Assembly (NCBI RefSeq): GCF_030283145.1
Contig: NZ_JASNWE010000003.1
Span: 434,001 to 498,000 of the forward strand
Source: Actinomadura xylanilytica
Lineage (GTDB): Bacteria; Actinomycetota; Actinomycetes; Streptosporangiales; Streptosporangiaceae
Direction: 5' to 3'
DNA length: 64,000 nt
Below are positions 45,303 to 53,697 of this stretch, one piece after another. The position numbers and the translations under genes are program-made. Position 1 is the stretch's first letter. Each line of letters begins with the position of its first letter. Below the pieces are notes generated by a model, which saw only the letters and a list, made by a program, of their open reading frames with translations, ran no database searches and was not told the DNA's origin.

Positions 45303-46025
45303 GTGAGCGCTCCCCGATCCGACCGACAGCCCCGACTGATGCTGCCCGGCCTGCGCCAGGTGTACGAGGCGTACGTGCGGGAGGCCGACATTCTCCCCTC
45401 GCTGCCCGGCGCGCTCCAGGCGGAGGTGTGGACGTCGGCGCGGCTCGGCATGCTGGAGGCCGCCGCCCCGCACGCCGAGGGCCGCCGCACCGCGCTCGGC
45501 GACCTGGTCACCTGCCTGCGCGCGGCCGGGACACCGGGGGCGCGGGTGTTCCTGCGGGTGCTGGCCGCGATCGGCCCCGCCGAGGTCCGCAGAGTGGCGG
45601 GCCAGGCGGCCGGTTCGCTCGGCGACGTTCCCGAGCCCCCCTGGGCCGGCGCGGCCGGACGGGTCGTCCCCGGCCAGGTGTGGCTGATCCAGGAGGGCCC
45701 GCTCGACGGCGACCGGCTGGTCTGCGAGTTCCGGTACGAGGGCGCGGGCACCGCCGGGCTGCACGCCCTGGCGGTGCGCCTGTCCTACCAGGACGTGCCC
45801 AGCGAGGTCGTGGTCGTCGGCGACGTGCCCGCGCTGATGGCCGCCGCACGGCAGGCGATGCAGGCCGAGCTGTGCGTCCTCCAGCCCTACGACCCGGCGA
45901 CCGTGGGGGTCAGGCTCAGGGCGGCCCTGGACGGCCCCGGCCCCCTTCCCGAGGAGTGCTACCCGGCGCTGGCGCTGGCCCGCCACCGCGCCGCCGCACT
46001 CCCCGGCCCCCCGTCCGGCGCCTGA
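45303..46025 (+). CDS. Hypothetical actinobacterial protein
   Basis: A 240-residue protein with no recognised family. An N-terminal helical half (LPGLRQVYEAYVREADILPS, ARVFLRVLAAIGPAEVRRVA) is followed by a beta-rich half (GQVWLIQEGPLDGDRLVCEF, LAVRLSYQDVPSEVVVVGDV) and a final helix. There is no signal peptide or membrane segment. GTG 45303 is the first start in frame, preceded by GGAGGG at 2 nt, which is closer than usual; an internal start is possible. It stands alone downstream of the AAGTAAGGGA repeats and is convergent with the ABC exporter operon. Confidence 0.65.
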   Translation: MSAPRSDRQPRLMLPGLRQVYEAYVREADILPSLPGALQAEVWTSARLGMLEAAAPHAEGRRTALGDLVTCLRAAGTPGARVFLRVLAAIGPAEVRRVAGQAAGSLGDVPEPPWAGAAGRVVPGQVWLIQEGPLDGDRLVCEFRYEGAGTAGLHALAVRLSYQDVPSEVVVVGDVPALMAAARQAMQAELCVLQPYDPATVGVRLRAALDGPGPLPEECYPALALARHRAAALPGPPSGA

Positions 46026-46040
46026 CCCTCCCGCCGCCGG

Positions 46041-46868
46041 TCAGCGGCTCAAGTGGCGGTGGCGGCGCACCGCGAGCGGGAAGAAGACCGCCGTGATCAG
46101 CAGTGGCCACGCGACGGCCAGGGCGACACTGTGCCCGGACGCCCAGGAGCCGCCGCCCGCCCCGGCGCCGCCGAACAGCTCCCGGCACGCGGTGACGGTC
46201 GCCGACAGCGGGTTCCATTCGGCCGCCGTGCCCAGCCAGCCCGGCATGGTGCTGGGCGCGACCATGGCGCTGGACAGGAAACCGACCGGCCACACCAGGA
46301 TCTGGACGGCCACCAGCGATTCGGGGCCGTTGGCGACCAGCCCGAGGTACACCCCGACCCACAGCAACGCGAACCGCAGCAGGAGCAGCAGCCCCAGCCC
46401 GGCCAGCGCCCCGCCGGGGCCGTCGTGCCAGCGCCACCCGATCAGCAGGCCGCATCCGGTCATCACGGTCAGGGCCGCGGCCGAGTGGATCAGGTCGGCC
46501 GCGCCGCGTCCGACGACGATCGCCGACGAGGCCATCGGCATCGCGCGGAACCGGTCGGTGACGCCCTTGGCCGCGTCGGTGGCGACCGCCGCGAACGTGG
46601 TCTCCAGGCCGAAGAGCATCGTCATCGCGAACATGCCGGGCATGATGAACTCGCGGTAGCTCCCGCCGCCCGGCACCGTCATCTGGCCGCCGAACAGGTA
46701 GCCCATCATCAGCACGAGCACCACCGGGAAGAGCAGCCCGACGGCGACCTCGCCGGGGCGGCGGGCCCAGTGCGCGAGGGCGCGGGCGGTCAGCGTGCGG
46801 CCGTCCGCGGCGGCCCGGCGGAGCCGGCCGGGGAGCGTGCCCGGCGGTTCGGGAACGGAGACGGTCAT
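46041..46868 (-). CDS. ABC-2 type exporter permease, DrrB-like
   Basis: Integral membrane subunit (275 residues) of a drug or lipid exporter. Six hydrophobic segments are visible, including VAVGLLFPVVLVLMMGYLFG, FIMPGMFAMTMLFGLETTFA, LLLLLRFALLWVGVYLGLVA and ALAVAWPLLITAVFFPLAV. The conserved ABC-2 stretch VTDRFRAMPMASSAIVVGR lies in the middle. It overlaps the ATPase stop by 4 nt. Together they form a two-gene exporter under a divergent TetR-type regulator, the usual layout of daunorubicin-resistance-like pumps; the exported compound is unknown. Confidence 0.9.
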   Translation of the reverse strand: MTVSVPEPPGTLPGRLRRAAADGRTLTARALAHWARRPGEVAVGLLFPVVLVLMMGYLFGGQMTVPGGGSYREFIMPGMFAMTMLFGLETTFAAVATDAAKGVTDRFRAMPMASSAIVVGRGAADLIHSAAALTVMTGCGLLIGWRWHDGPGGALAGLGLLLLLRFALLWVGVYLGLVANGPESLVAVQILVWPVGFLSSAMVAPSTMPGWLGTAAEWNPLSATVTACRELFGGAGAGGGSWASGHSVALAVAWPLLITAVFFPLAVRRHRHLSR

Positions 46869-47851
46869 GCCGGCACCTCCGCCGTCCCGGCCGCGGCGGG
46901 TTCGCCCGGTCCCGCTCCGGTGAGCCGGAGGAACACCTCGTCCAGGGTGGGGCGGCGCAGGCCGATGTCGGCGACGGCGATGCCCGCCTCGTCCAGGGCC
47001 CGCACGGCCTCGGTCAGCGCGCCGACCCGGTCGGTCACCGGCGCGCCGGCGCTCAGGGCGTCGCGGTCGACGGCGGCGTGCACCCCGGCGGCCCGCGCGA
47101 CGATCGCGGCGGCCTCGTCCAGCCGGGCGGCGTCGCGCACGACGACGTCGACGCGGTCGCCGCCGGCCCGCGACTTGAGCGCCTCCGGGGTCCCGGTCGC
47201 GATGACCCGCCCGTGGTCGATCACCGAGATCCCCTCGGCCAGCCGGTCGGCCTCCTCCAGGTACTGCGTGGTGAGCAGCACGGTGGTGCCGCCGCGGGCC
47301 AGCGCGCGGACCTCGTCCCAGACCTCGGCCCGGCTGCGCGGGTCCAGTCCGGTGGTGGGCTCGTCCAGGAACAGCACCGGCGGCGCGAGGATCATGCTCG
47401 CGGCCAGGTCGAGCCGGCGCCGCATACCGCCGGAGTACTTCCCGGCGGGCGTGCCCCCGGTGCCGGTGAGCCGGAACCGGTCGAGCAGCCCGTCCGCCCG
47501 CAGCCGGGCCGCGCGGGCGTCCAGGCCGTAGAGCCGGCCGAACATCACCAGGTTCTGCCGCCCGCTGAGCACCTCGTCCACGGCGGCGTTCTGCCCGACC
47601 AGGCCGATCCGGGCCCGGACCCGCGCGGCCTCGCGCGCCACGTCGTGCCCGGCGACCTCCGCGCGCCCGCCGTCGGGGCGGACGAGCGTGGTCAGGATCC
47701 GGACGACGGTGGTCTTGCCCGCACCGTTCGGGCCGAGCAGGCCGTGCACGGTCCCGGCGGGCACCTCGAGGTCGATCCCGGCGAGGGCCTCGGTGCCGCC
47801 GTAGCGTTTGCGCAGCCCCTCGGCGACGATCGCGGACGGTGGTACGCGCAT
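46865..47851 (-). CDS. ABC exporter ATPase, DrrA-like
   Basis: Cytoplasmic ATPase (328 residues) of the exporter. Walker A is GLLGPNGAGKTTVVRIL, the Q-loop region GLVGQNAAVDEVLSG, the signature KYSGGMRRRLDLAASM, Walker B VLFLDEPTTGLDPRSR and the H-loop is replaced by TTQYLEEADRLAEG as is normal in the DrrA family. The C-terminal extension ends with DIGLRRPTLDEVFLRLTG, the DrrA signature tail. ATG 47851 is preferred, with GAGGTGG upstream; GTG 47860 is possible. The promoter region holds the paired GTACGYCGTAC sites. Confidence 0.93.
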   Translation of the reverse strand: MRVPPSAIVAEGLRKRYGGTEALAGIDLEVPAGTVHGLLGPNGAGKTTVVRILTTLVRPDGGRAEVAGHDVAREAARVRARIGLVGQNAAVDEVLSGRQNLVMFGRLYGLDARAARLRADGLLDRFRLTGTGGTPAGKYSGGMRRRLDLAASMILAPPVLFLDEPTTGLDPRSRAEVWDEVRALARGGTTVLLTTQYLEEADRLAEGISVIDHGRVIATGTPEALKSRAGGDRVDVVVRDAARLDEAAAIVARAAGVHAAVDRDALSAGAPVTDRVGALTEAVRALDEAGIAVADIGLRRPTLDEVFLRLTGAGPGEPAAAGTAEVPA

Positions 47852-47870
47852 CACAGCCACCTCTTATTCT

Positions 47871-47915
47871 GTACGTCGTACGGAGTAATCCCGGAGACTA
47901 TAGCGTACGCCGTAC
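47871..47915. promoter_or_regulatory. Paired GTACGYCGTAC operators between the exporter and TetR genes
   Basis: Two 11-bp palindromes, GTACGTCGTAC (47871-47881) and GTACGCCGTAC (47905-47915), have centres 34 bp apart in the 111-bp divergent gap. AT-rich bases between and around them (TATAG, AAAGTTTAA) suggest overlapping promoters for both directions. The layout fits autorepression by the adjacent TetR-type protein together with repression of the exporter. Confidence 0.7.
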
Positions 47916-47962
47916 AAAGTTTAATCCGGTGCGGGCTCCCCGATCTCTGCGAGGATGGGCCG

Positions 47963-48733
47963 GTGACCATCGAGTACAGCGGCGGTGGCGACCCCCGGCG
48001 CAGCCTGGAGCTGCTGTGGGGCGTCCAGGGGCGGCCGAAGCGGGGCCCCAAGCCCAAGCTGACCGCCGAGGAGATCGTCCGGGCCGCGATCGGCATCGCC
48101 GACGCCGAGGGGCTGGGCGCGCTGTCGATGCGCCGCATCGCCGAGGACCTCGGGGTGTCGCCCATGTCGATCTACACCTACGTGCCGGGCAAGGCCGAGC
48201 TCCTCGACGTCATGCTGGACCGCGCGTTCGGCGAGCTCGTCCCGCCCGCCGGGGAGCACGGCGCGTGGCGGGCCCGCCTGGAGCACATCGCCCGGGAGAA
48301 CTGGCGGCTGTTCCACCGGCACCCGTGGCTGCTGCACGTCGCGATAGGCCGCCCCCCGATCGGCCCGCACCTGCTCGACAAGTACGAGTACGAGCTGGGC
48401 GCGGTGGAGGGCCTCGGCCTCACCGACCTGGAGATGGACTCGGTGGTCGCGCTGGTCACCGGGTTCGCCGAGAGCTCCGCCCGCGCCGCGGTCGACGCCG
48501 CGCTGGCCGAGCGGCGCACCGGCACGACCGACGCGGAGTGGTGGGAGGCCACCGCGCCCATCCTGGACGAGTTCGTCGACTCCGGGCGCTACCCCCTCGG
48601 CACCCGCGTCGGGACGGCCGCCGGGCAGGAGCACCAGTCCGCCGTCGCCCCCGAGCACGCCTTCGAGTTCGGCCTCCAGCGCGTCCTGGACGGCATCGCG
48701 ACCCTGATCGACTCGCGCGCGCCCGCGTCCTGA
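47963..48733 (+). CDS. TetR-family transcriptional regulator
   Basis: Repressor of 256 residues with a TetR HTH (LSMRRIAEDLGVSPMSIYTY, preceded by LTAEEIVRAAIGIADAEGLG) and a TetR_C-type ligand domain (RLFHRHPWLLHVAIGRPPIG, HLLDKYEYELGAVEGLGL, DAEWWEATAPILDEFVDSGR). It resembles the class that regulates DrrAB and tetracycline-type pumps. GTG 47963 has GAGGATGGG upstream and a short N-terminal tail typical of this group. It is divergent from the exporter and the two GTACGYCGTAC palindromes lie between them. Confidence 0.9.
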   Translation: MTIEYSGGGDPRRSLELLWGVQGRPKRGPKPKLTAEEIVRAAIGIADAEGLGALSMRRIAEDLGVSPMSIYTYVPGKAELLDVMLDRAFGELVPPAGEHGAWRARLEHIARENWRLFHRHPWLLHVAIGRPPIGPHLLDKYEYELGAVEGLGLTDLEMDSVVALVTGFAESSARAAVDAALAERRTGTTDAEWWEATAPILDEFVDSGRYPLGTRVGTAAGQEHQSAVAPEHAFEFGLQRVLDGIATLIDSRAPAS

Positions 48734-48757
48734 ACGGCCCGCGCCGCGGCGGACGGT

Positions 48758-48822
48758 TCAGCGGCGCGGGTGAGGCGGAGTTCAGCGGCGCGGGACCGGG
48801 CGGCGAGGATCAGCGGCGCGGG
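48758..48822. repeat. Three copies of TCAGCGGCGCGGG at the end of hrpB
   Basis: TCAGCGGCGCGGG occurs at 48758-48770, 48782-48794 and 48810-48822. The last copy is the stop codon and final codons (Pro-Arg-Arg-stop) of the helicase gene read leftward. The two extra copies look like duplications of the gene tail in the 76-bp gap. Each carries an in-frame-like TGA on the minus strand. Confidence 0.6.
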
Positions 48823-51425
48823 TTGAGGCGGCGGGTGGGGGCCGCCCCCACCGGGTCCTCGGGCCACGGGTGCCGGGGGTAGCGGCCGCGCAGTTCGGCG
48901 CGCACCGCCTTGTAGCCCTCGCGCCAGAACGAGGCGAGGTCGGCGGTGACGGCGGCGGGACGTCCGGCCGGCGACAGCAGGTGCACCACCAGCGGCACCC
49001 GCCCGCCCGCGAGCCGGGGCGCGGCGTCCCAGCCGAACAGCTCCTGGAGCTTGACCGCCAGCACCGGCCGCTCGCCGGAGTAGTCGACGCGGACCCGCGA
49101 GCCGGACGGCACCTCGACGCGCTCGGGGGCCATCTCGTCCAGCCTGGCCGCGCACTCCCAGGGGAGCAGGCCGCGCAGCGCGGCGACGACGTCGACGCGC
49201 CGGAGGTCGGACCTGCGGCGCGCGCGTGCCGCGTCCAGCCAATCCGGGACGCGCTCCAGCAGCGCGTCGTCGTCCACGGCGGGCCACGGGTCGCCGAGCG
49301 CCCCGTGGCAGAAGGCGAGGCGTGCGCGCAGCGCGACGGCCGCCGGGGTCCAGTTCAGCAGGCCGAGCCCCTCGGCGCGCAGTCCGTCCAGCAGCGCCTC
49401 CCGCACGAGGCCGGGCGAGGGATCGCGCAGCGGCCCGGCGGACAGCTCGATCGCGCCGAGCCGTTCGACCCGCCGGGCCGCCACGTCGCCGTCGCGCCAG
49501 GCGACCTCGTCACCCGCCGACAACAGCGGCGCGGCGGCGAACCTGGCCACGTCCTCGTCGATGACCACCGCCTGCCGGATCCGCGCCGACGCGGCCCCCG
49601 CCGGACGGTCCGCCGACGCGATGGCCAGCCATTCGGGACGGGCGGCGGCCAGCGCCGATCCGGCCGCCAGGTCCGCGCCGGTACCGGACGCCATGAGGTG
49701 GCCGCTGCCCTCGCGCGCCCGCGCGACCCGCTCGGGGAACGCGAGCGCCACCACGGTCCCGGCCACCGTGTCGTCCTGCCCCCGGGGCCCGGCGGACGGC
49801 GCGCCGGCCGGGAGCGCCTTGTCGAGGCGGCGGGCCTCGTCGCGCCAGCGGGCGGCGTGCGCGTCGGCGGGCGGGCCGTCGCGGCGCAGCCTGCGCCACG
49901 CCGCCGTCAGGTCGTCGCCCGCCCCGCGCGGCGGGGGCTCCGACAGCAGCGCGACGACCTGCGCCGCCGCGCGGCGGCCGACCCGGCGGGACCCGTCGAG
50001 CAGCGCGCGGGCCAGCCGGGGATGCACCCCGACGCCCGCCAGCAGCCGGCCGCGGCCGGTCACCCGGCCCTCGCCGGTCACCGCGCCGAGCGCGTGCAGC
50101 GTCGCCCGCGCGGCCTCCATCGCGGCCGGGGGCGGCGGGTCGGGCAGGGCCAGGCCGGCCGCGCCGGGGTCGCCCCAGCAGGCCGCCCGCAACGCGAAGC
50201 CGGTCAGATCGGCGAGCTCGATCTCGGGACGCGGGCGGGCCGGCAGCCGGTGGTGCTCGGCCTCGCTCCAGCAGCGGTACACGGTGCCGGGCGCCTCGCG
50301 TCCCGCCCGGCCGGCGCGCTGCTCGGCGGCGGCCCTGGACGCCCGCACGGTGGTCAGCGCGCCCAGCCCGCGGGCGTGGTCGGTGCGCGGTTCGCGGGCC
50401 AGCCCGGAGTCGACGACGACCCGCACGCCGGGGACGGTGAGGCTGGACTCGGCGACCGAGGTCGCGAGCACGACGCGGCGCCGCTCCCCCGGCGCGAGCA
50501 CCGCGTCCTGCACCGATGGCGGCGCCTGCCCGTGCACCTGGAGGAGCTCGGCCGGGACGCCGCCGAGGAGCCCGGCGACGCGGGCGATCTCGCCGACGCC
50601 GGGCAGGAAGCACAGCACGTCGCCGCCGCGTTCGGCGAGGGCCCGGCGCACGGTGGCCGCGACGTGCGCCAGGACGGCCGGGTCGACGCGCATCCCGTGG
50701 GGCGGGGGCGGCGGGCGGTCGGGGGCCGCCCAGACGACCTCCACCGGATGCAGCGCCGCCTCGGTCTCGACGACCGGCGCGGCCCTGTGCCCGTCTCCGT
50801 CCCCGTCCCCGAGGAGGCGGGCCCAGGGGCCGGTGTCGGCGGTGGCCGAGGCCGCGACCAGGCGCAGGTCGGGCCGCAGGGTCGCGCGGACGTCGAGCAG
50901 GAAGGCCAGCGCGGTGTCGGCGTCCAGGTGCCGCTCGTGGCACTCGTCGAGGATGACCGTGCCGACCCCGGCCAGCTCCGGGTCGTCCTGGAGGCGCTGG
51001 AGGACGACGCCGGTGGTGACCACCTCGATGAGCGCCCCCGGACGGTGCTCGCCGCGGACGGTGATCCCGACCCGGCCGCCGACCCGTTCGCCGAGGAGCC
51101 AGGCCATCCGGCGAGCGGCGGCACGGGCGGCCAGCCTCCGGGGTTCCAGGACGAGCACCTTCCCGGCGGGCTCGCGCGCCGGTCCCGGTGCCGGACCCCG
51201 CTCCGGCCCCCCGGCCGCGCCTCCGGGACCGTCCAGGCCGGGGACCAGCCCCGCCAGGGCGAGCGGGACGAGGGTGGTCTTGCCCGTGCCCGGCGGCGCC
51301 GCCAGCACGGCCGCGCCCCGTCCGGCCAAAGCGGTGTGCAGAGCGGGGAGGGCGTGGCGCACGGGCAGCCCGGCCGCCTCGCGCAGGCGCGGCGAGGGCA
51401 AGGCCTCAGGGCTGGTGGGGTGCAT
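48810..51425 (-). CDS. hrpB: ATP-dependent RNA helicase HrpB
   Basis: DEAH-box helicase (871 residues), cytoplasmic; in other bacteria HrpB has been linked to RNA metabolism but is not essential. Motif I is LAAPPGTGKTTLVPLAL, Ia VLVLEPRRLAARAAARRMA, motif II VILDECHERHLDADTAL (DECH), motif III ASATAD, motif VI QRAGRAGREAPGTVYR. The C-terminal HrpB domain is visible (WTPAAVALRARLAFCHGALG, VDYSGERPVLAVKLQELFGW, HPWPEDPVGAAPTRR). A Gly/Pro-rich insert sits between motif I and Ia. ATG 51425 is chosen because residues upstream are low-complexity; its ribosome-binding site (CTGGACC) is weak. Confidence 0.93.
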   Translation of the reverse strand: MHPTSPEALPSPRLREAAGLPVRHALPALHTALAGRGAAVLAAPPGTGKTTLVPLALAGLVPGLDGPGGAAGGPERGPAPGPAREPAGKVLVLEPRRLAARAAARRMAWLLGERVGGRVGITVRGEHRPGALIEVVTTGVVLQRLQDDPELAGVGTVILDECHERHLDADTALAFLLDVRATLRPDLRLVAASATADTGPWARLLGDGDGDGHRAAPVVETEAALHPVEVVWAAPDRPPPPPHGMRVDPAVLAHVAATVRRALAERGGDVLCFLPGVGEIARVAGLLGGVPAELLQVHGQAPPSVQDAVLAPGERRRVVLATSVAESSLTVPGVRVVVDSGLAREPRTDHARGLGALTTVRASRAAAEQRAGRAGREAPGTVYRCWSEAEHHRLPARPRPEIELADLTGFALRAACWGDPGAAGLALPDPPPPAAMEAARATLHALGAVTGEGRVTGRGRLLAGVGVHPRLARALLDGSRRVGRRAAAQVVALLSEPPPRGAGDDLTAAWRRLRRDGPPADAHAARWRDEARRLDKALPAGAPSAGPRGQDDTVAGTVVALAFPERVARAREGSGHLMASGTGADLAAGSALAAARPEWLAIASADRPAGAASARIRQAVVIDEDVARFAAAPLLSAGDEVAWRDGDVAARRVERLGAIELSAGPLRDPSPGLVREALLDGLRAEGLGLLNWTPAAVALRARLAFCHGALGDPWPAVDDDALLERVPDWLDAARARRRSDLRRVDVVAALRGLLPWECAARLDEMAPERVEVPSGSRVRVDYSGERPVLAVKLQELFGWDAAPRLAGGRVPLVVHLLSPAGRPAAVTADLASFWREGYKAVRAELRGRYPRHPWPEDPVGAAPTRRLNPRR

Positions 51426-51749
51426 CGGTCCAGTGTGACGCGCCCCGGCGGCGGCGCCCGCCCGGGGCCCGCGACCGCACCGAGTGATCGCCCGTGTGAG
51501 AAATGCCACAATGATCACTCATGACCCTTGCGGCGATAGTTGCACCGCGCATTTCGCCATTACTTGTAGAACGTTCTAAAGCGCTGGCCAAGAGGACACG
51601 CGAGATTTCCTCCCAGTCAGCTCTATAGCAATACCCCTTCCACTTCCGGTTGCTCTGCGGTTCGACTTCCGTCACCCGATGACGTGGTCTGGAAATACCC
51701 ACGCCACCGCCATAATCTGGTTATCACCGCAGGTGCACGGAGGTTAACG
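51426..51749. promoter_or_regulatory. Divergent gap with nested palindromes
   Basis: This 324-bp gap is clearly more AT-rich than its surroundings. GAGTGATC (51482-51489) and GATCACTC (51513-51520) are perfect inverted arms, with TGTG and CACA nested inside. TAGAACGTTCTA (51567-51578) is a perfect 12-bp palindrome. The last part, near CATAATCTGG (about 51710), may hold the -10 element of the downstream gene. No gene was found in the gap. Confidence 0.55.
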
Positions 51750-52511
51750 ATGATCGGTAGCTCCATCTATCTCAGGGACCGTGCGGCCTTCACGGGTGGG
51801 ACGCCACAGGCCGTATACGAAGAACTGTGGCAGCGCGGACGCAAGGGAAGATTGCGGACGCGAGCAATTCTGGCGGCAGTGACGCTCATCTTGTGCGGAA
51901 CCCTCATCAACGCAGTTTTCGGCGTTGTGATGGCCGTTCTGGTTGCGGGGGCCGATACCTACTTCCATTGGCGCGGCTATAACGCAGCCAGCGTCTGGCG
52001 GCGCGGGCTGCGCGGCGAGGACCGGATGAACCGGCTGCTGCGACACACCCTGGAGCGGCGCGGTCACCGAGTGCTGCACGCCCGGATCGTCCCGGGACAC
52101 GGGCCCGCCGACGAGCTGCTGATCGGGCCGGGCGGCGTGTGGCTGATCCACAACGAGGCGTGGCATCCGGACGCGGAGATCTCCCGGCACGGCGGCAAGG
52201 TCTTCATCGACGGCCGCACCCAGTCCAAGCTGGTCGCCGGGCTGACCGCCACCGCCGAGACCGCCGGGCGGCTGATCTCCGAGCGCGGTGGGGTGCCGGT
52301 GAAGGTCGTCCCGGTGCTGGCGGTGCACGGCGGCCGGCAGGTCAAGCCGCCGTTCGTCGCGGACGGCATCGCGTTCGCGCCGCCGTGGCGGCTGCTGCGC
52401 TGGATCCGCCGCAACCCGTCCGCCGACCTGTCCGCCGAGGACGTGGAGACGGTCGCCCGCGCCGCCGTGCACGCGCTGCCCATCGGCGGCCGGACGATGA
52501 CCTCCTCATGA
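51750..52511 (+). CDS. Membrane-anchored NERD-domain protein
   Basis: A 253-residue protein. One or two hydrophobic helices near residues 40-70 (ILAAVTLILCGTLINAVFGV) precede a NERD-type nuclease-related domain: RGEDRMNRLLRHTLERRGHR, GPADELLIGPGGVWLIHNEA. The usual I-D-H is seen as ADEL and the usual I-E-x-K as IHNEAW, so the catalytic Lys appears to be missing; it may bind rather than cut nucleic acid. ATG 51750 has GGAGG seven nt upstream, decisive over earlier in-frame starts. The gap upstream is AT-rich with two palindromic sites. The function is unknown. Confidence 0.75.
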   Translation: MIGSSIYLRDRAAFTGGTPQAVYEELWQRGRKGRLRTRAILAAVTLILCGTLINAVFGVVMAVLVAGADTYFHWRGYNAASVWRRGLRGEDRMNRLLRHTLERRGHRVLHARIVPGHGPADELLIGPGGVWLIHNEAWHPDAEISRHGGKVFIDGRTQSKLVAGLTATAETAGRLISERGGVPVKVVPVLAVHGGRQVKPPFVADGIAFAPPWRLLRWIRRNPSADLSAEDVETVARAAVHALPIGGRTMTSS

Positions 52512-52651
52512 TCCCCGCCGCACGCCCGTCGCGGGCCGTTCGCGAGGGCTGGCCCGCGGCCGGCGGCCAGGCCATGGCCGGCGGCCGGGCCGCCCGCGAG
52601 GAGCGCGCCGAGCGTCCGCGCCGGACCGCGGACCGGCCGGCGCCCGCGTGG

Positions 52652-53149
52652 TCAGGCGCCCGCGCCGCCCTTCCCGAGCCCACCGCCCGTACGAGCCCCG
52701 CCGCTCGTACGGGCGGTGTACCAAAGCCAGAACAGGCCCACCAGCGGCAGCACCAGCGGTACGAACCCGTATCCGCGCCCGAAGCCGGACCAGACGGTCT
52801 CGTCGGGGAACGCCGCGGCGTCGGCCAGGCTCAGCGTGCCGATGACCAGTACACCGGCCAGCTCCACCGAGCACGCGGCGACTGCGACCCGGCGCGACGC
52901 CCGGCCGCCGAGGGCCAGTGCCACCGTGGCCAGCACGTAGACGGCCGCGGCCAGGGCCGATAGCGAGTAGGCGAGCGGCGCGTCGGAGAGGCGGGTGGCG
53001 ATCTGCACCCCGGCGCGCGCCCCGGCGGCCAGCGCGAAGACCGCATAGACGGCGACCAGCAGCCGCCCGGGGCCAGTACCGGTGCCCCCGGGACCGGGGC
53101 CGGGGTCGCCTGGGACGGGGCCGGTGTCCGGGCGCGCGGGCTCAGACAC
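52652..53149 (-). CDS. Four-helix integral membrane protein
   Basis: A 165-residue membrane protein with a Pro/Gly-rich N-terminus and four hydrophobic segments (LLVAVYAVFALAAGARAGV, LSALAAAVYVLATVALAL, VAVAACSVELAGVLVIGTLS, FVPLVLPLVGLFWLWYTA). It belongs to a common actinobacterial hypothetical family. Its GTG start overlaps by 8 nt a vestigial reading frame ending MNQIWTGTGV-stop, the original 3' end of the membrane-protein gene now at 55328-55690. That overlap shows both were once neighbours in one operon before a 2.2-kb element entered. Its present promoter is uncertain because the element now lies upstream. Confidence 0.78.
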   Translation of the reverse strand: MSEPARPDTGPVPGDPGPGPGGTGTGPGRLLVAVYAVFALAAGARAGVQIATRLSDAPLAYSLSALAAAVYVLATVALALGGRASRRVAVAACSVELAGVLVIGTLSLADAAAFPDETVWSGFGRGYGFVPLVLPLVGLFWLWYTARTSGGARTGGGLGKGGAGA

Positions 53150-53157
53150 CGGTTCCG

Positions 53158-53178
53158 GTCCAGATCTGGTTCATCCTG
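53158..53178. repeat. Left attachment-site core
   Basis: Left copy of the 21-bp direct repeat bounding the integrative element. On the minus strand it encodes the MNQIWT residues of the displaced original 3' end of the target gene. The repeat is identical to 55344-55364. Confidence 0.85.
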
Positions 53179-53232
53179 TACTCCCATGCTCTCTACCTGC
53201 CTCACCAGCAGCGACGCGAACAGATACCGAGT

Positions 53233-53255
53233 TCGGGGCACATCGCGGGCACACG
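53233..53255. repeat. Arm-like repeat, left
   Basis: TCGGGGCACATCGCGGGCAC and the next three bases match 55223-55245 at 21 of 23 positions, same orientation, the difference being GC versus CA at the centre. It lies 55 bp inside the left core, between core and recombinase stop, where arm-type binding sites are expected. Confidence 0.6.
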
Positions 53256-53257
53256 CC

Positions 53258-53565
53258 TCACGCTTCATCCCGCAGAAACCTGTCGATGGCCTGTCGTCCA
53301 CGCGCCGCCGCTGACGGCATCAGGTGACCGTACACCTTGAGTGTGAACCCGGGATCGTCGTGCCCCAGCCACTCGGCGAGAGTGCGGATGTCGACCCCCG
53401 ACGCCAGGCACGCAGAGGCGAACGTGTGCCGTGGAACCCGTTCACCGATGTGGCTGGAGCACCCGCGGCGGCCCGCGCCTCGGTCCAGAGGATTTCGTAC
53501 CGCTGCCGGTAGTAGGGCTGCCGGTTCCCCCTCTGGAACAGCAGCCGGACCGTGTGAGGTTCTCC
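53258..53565 (-). pseudogene. Tyrosine recombinase (integrase), C-terminal fragment, frameshifted
   Basis: Two overlapping frames together give the C-terminal catalytic part of a phage-type integrase. The upstream frame encodes RLLFQRGNRQPYYRQRYEIL and ILWTEARAAAGAPA. The downstream frame encodes RHTFASACLASGVDIRTLAE, WLGHDDPGFTLKVYGHLMPS and the stop at 53258; the active-site Tyr is in LKVYGHL. The frames break at about 53430-53433, exactly where the expected FH-D-L-RHTFAS box stands: TTCCA joins directly to CGGCACACGTTC, as if about 5 nt including the D-L codons were lost. The N-terminal SAM-like and first catalytic Arg regions are absent. It lies beside the left att core, the normal position. 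Confidence 0.8.
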
Positions 53566-53697
53566 GGCCGGGCTCCCCCACGAGAAGGGTGATTGTGGCG
53601 GGCGGCGCGGCGGGCGCCGGTCTCCGACCGGCATGCGAACGCCTCTGCTCTCCCGTTCTGGGAGTTGCGGGGGCGTTTTCGTGGCGCTAGATCGGGT

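Noticed and set aside
53150..53200. tRNA gene as integration target
   Set aside because: No cloverleaf or T-loop sequence can be folded around the 21-bp repeat; the repeat is coding sequence of a membrane protein.
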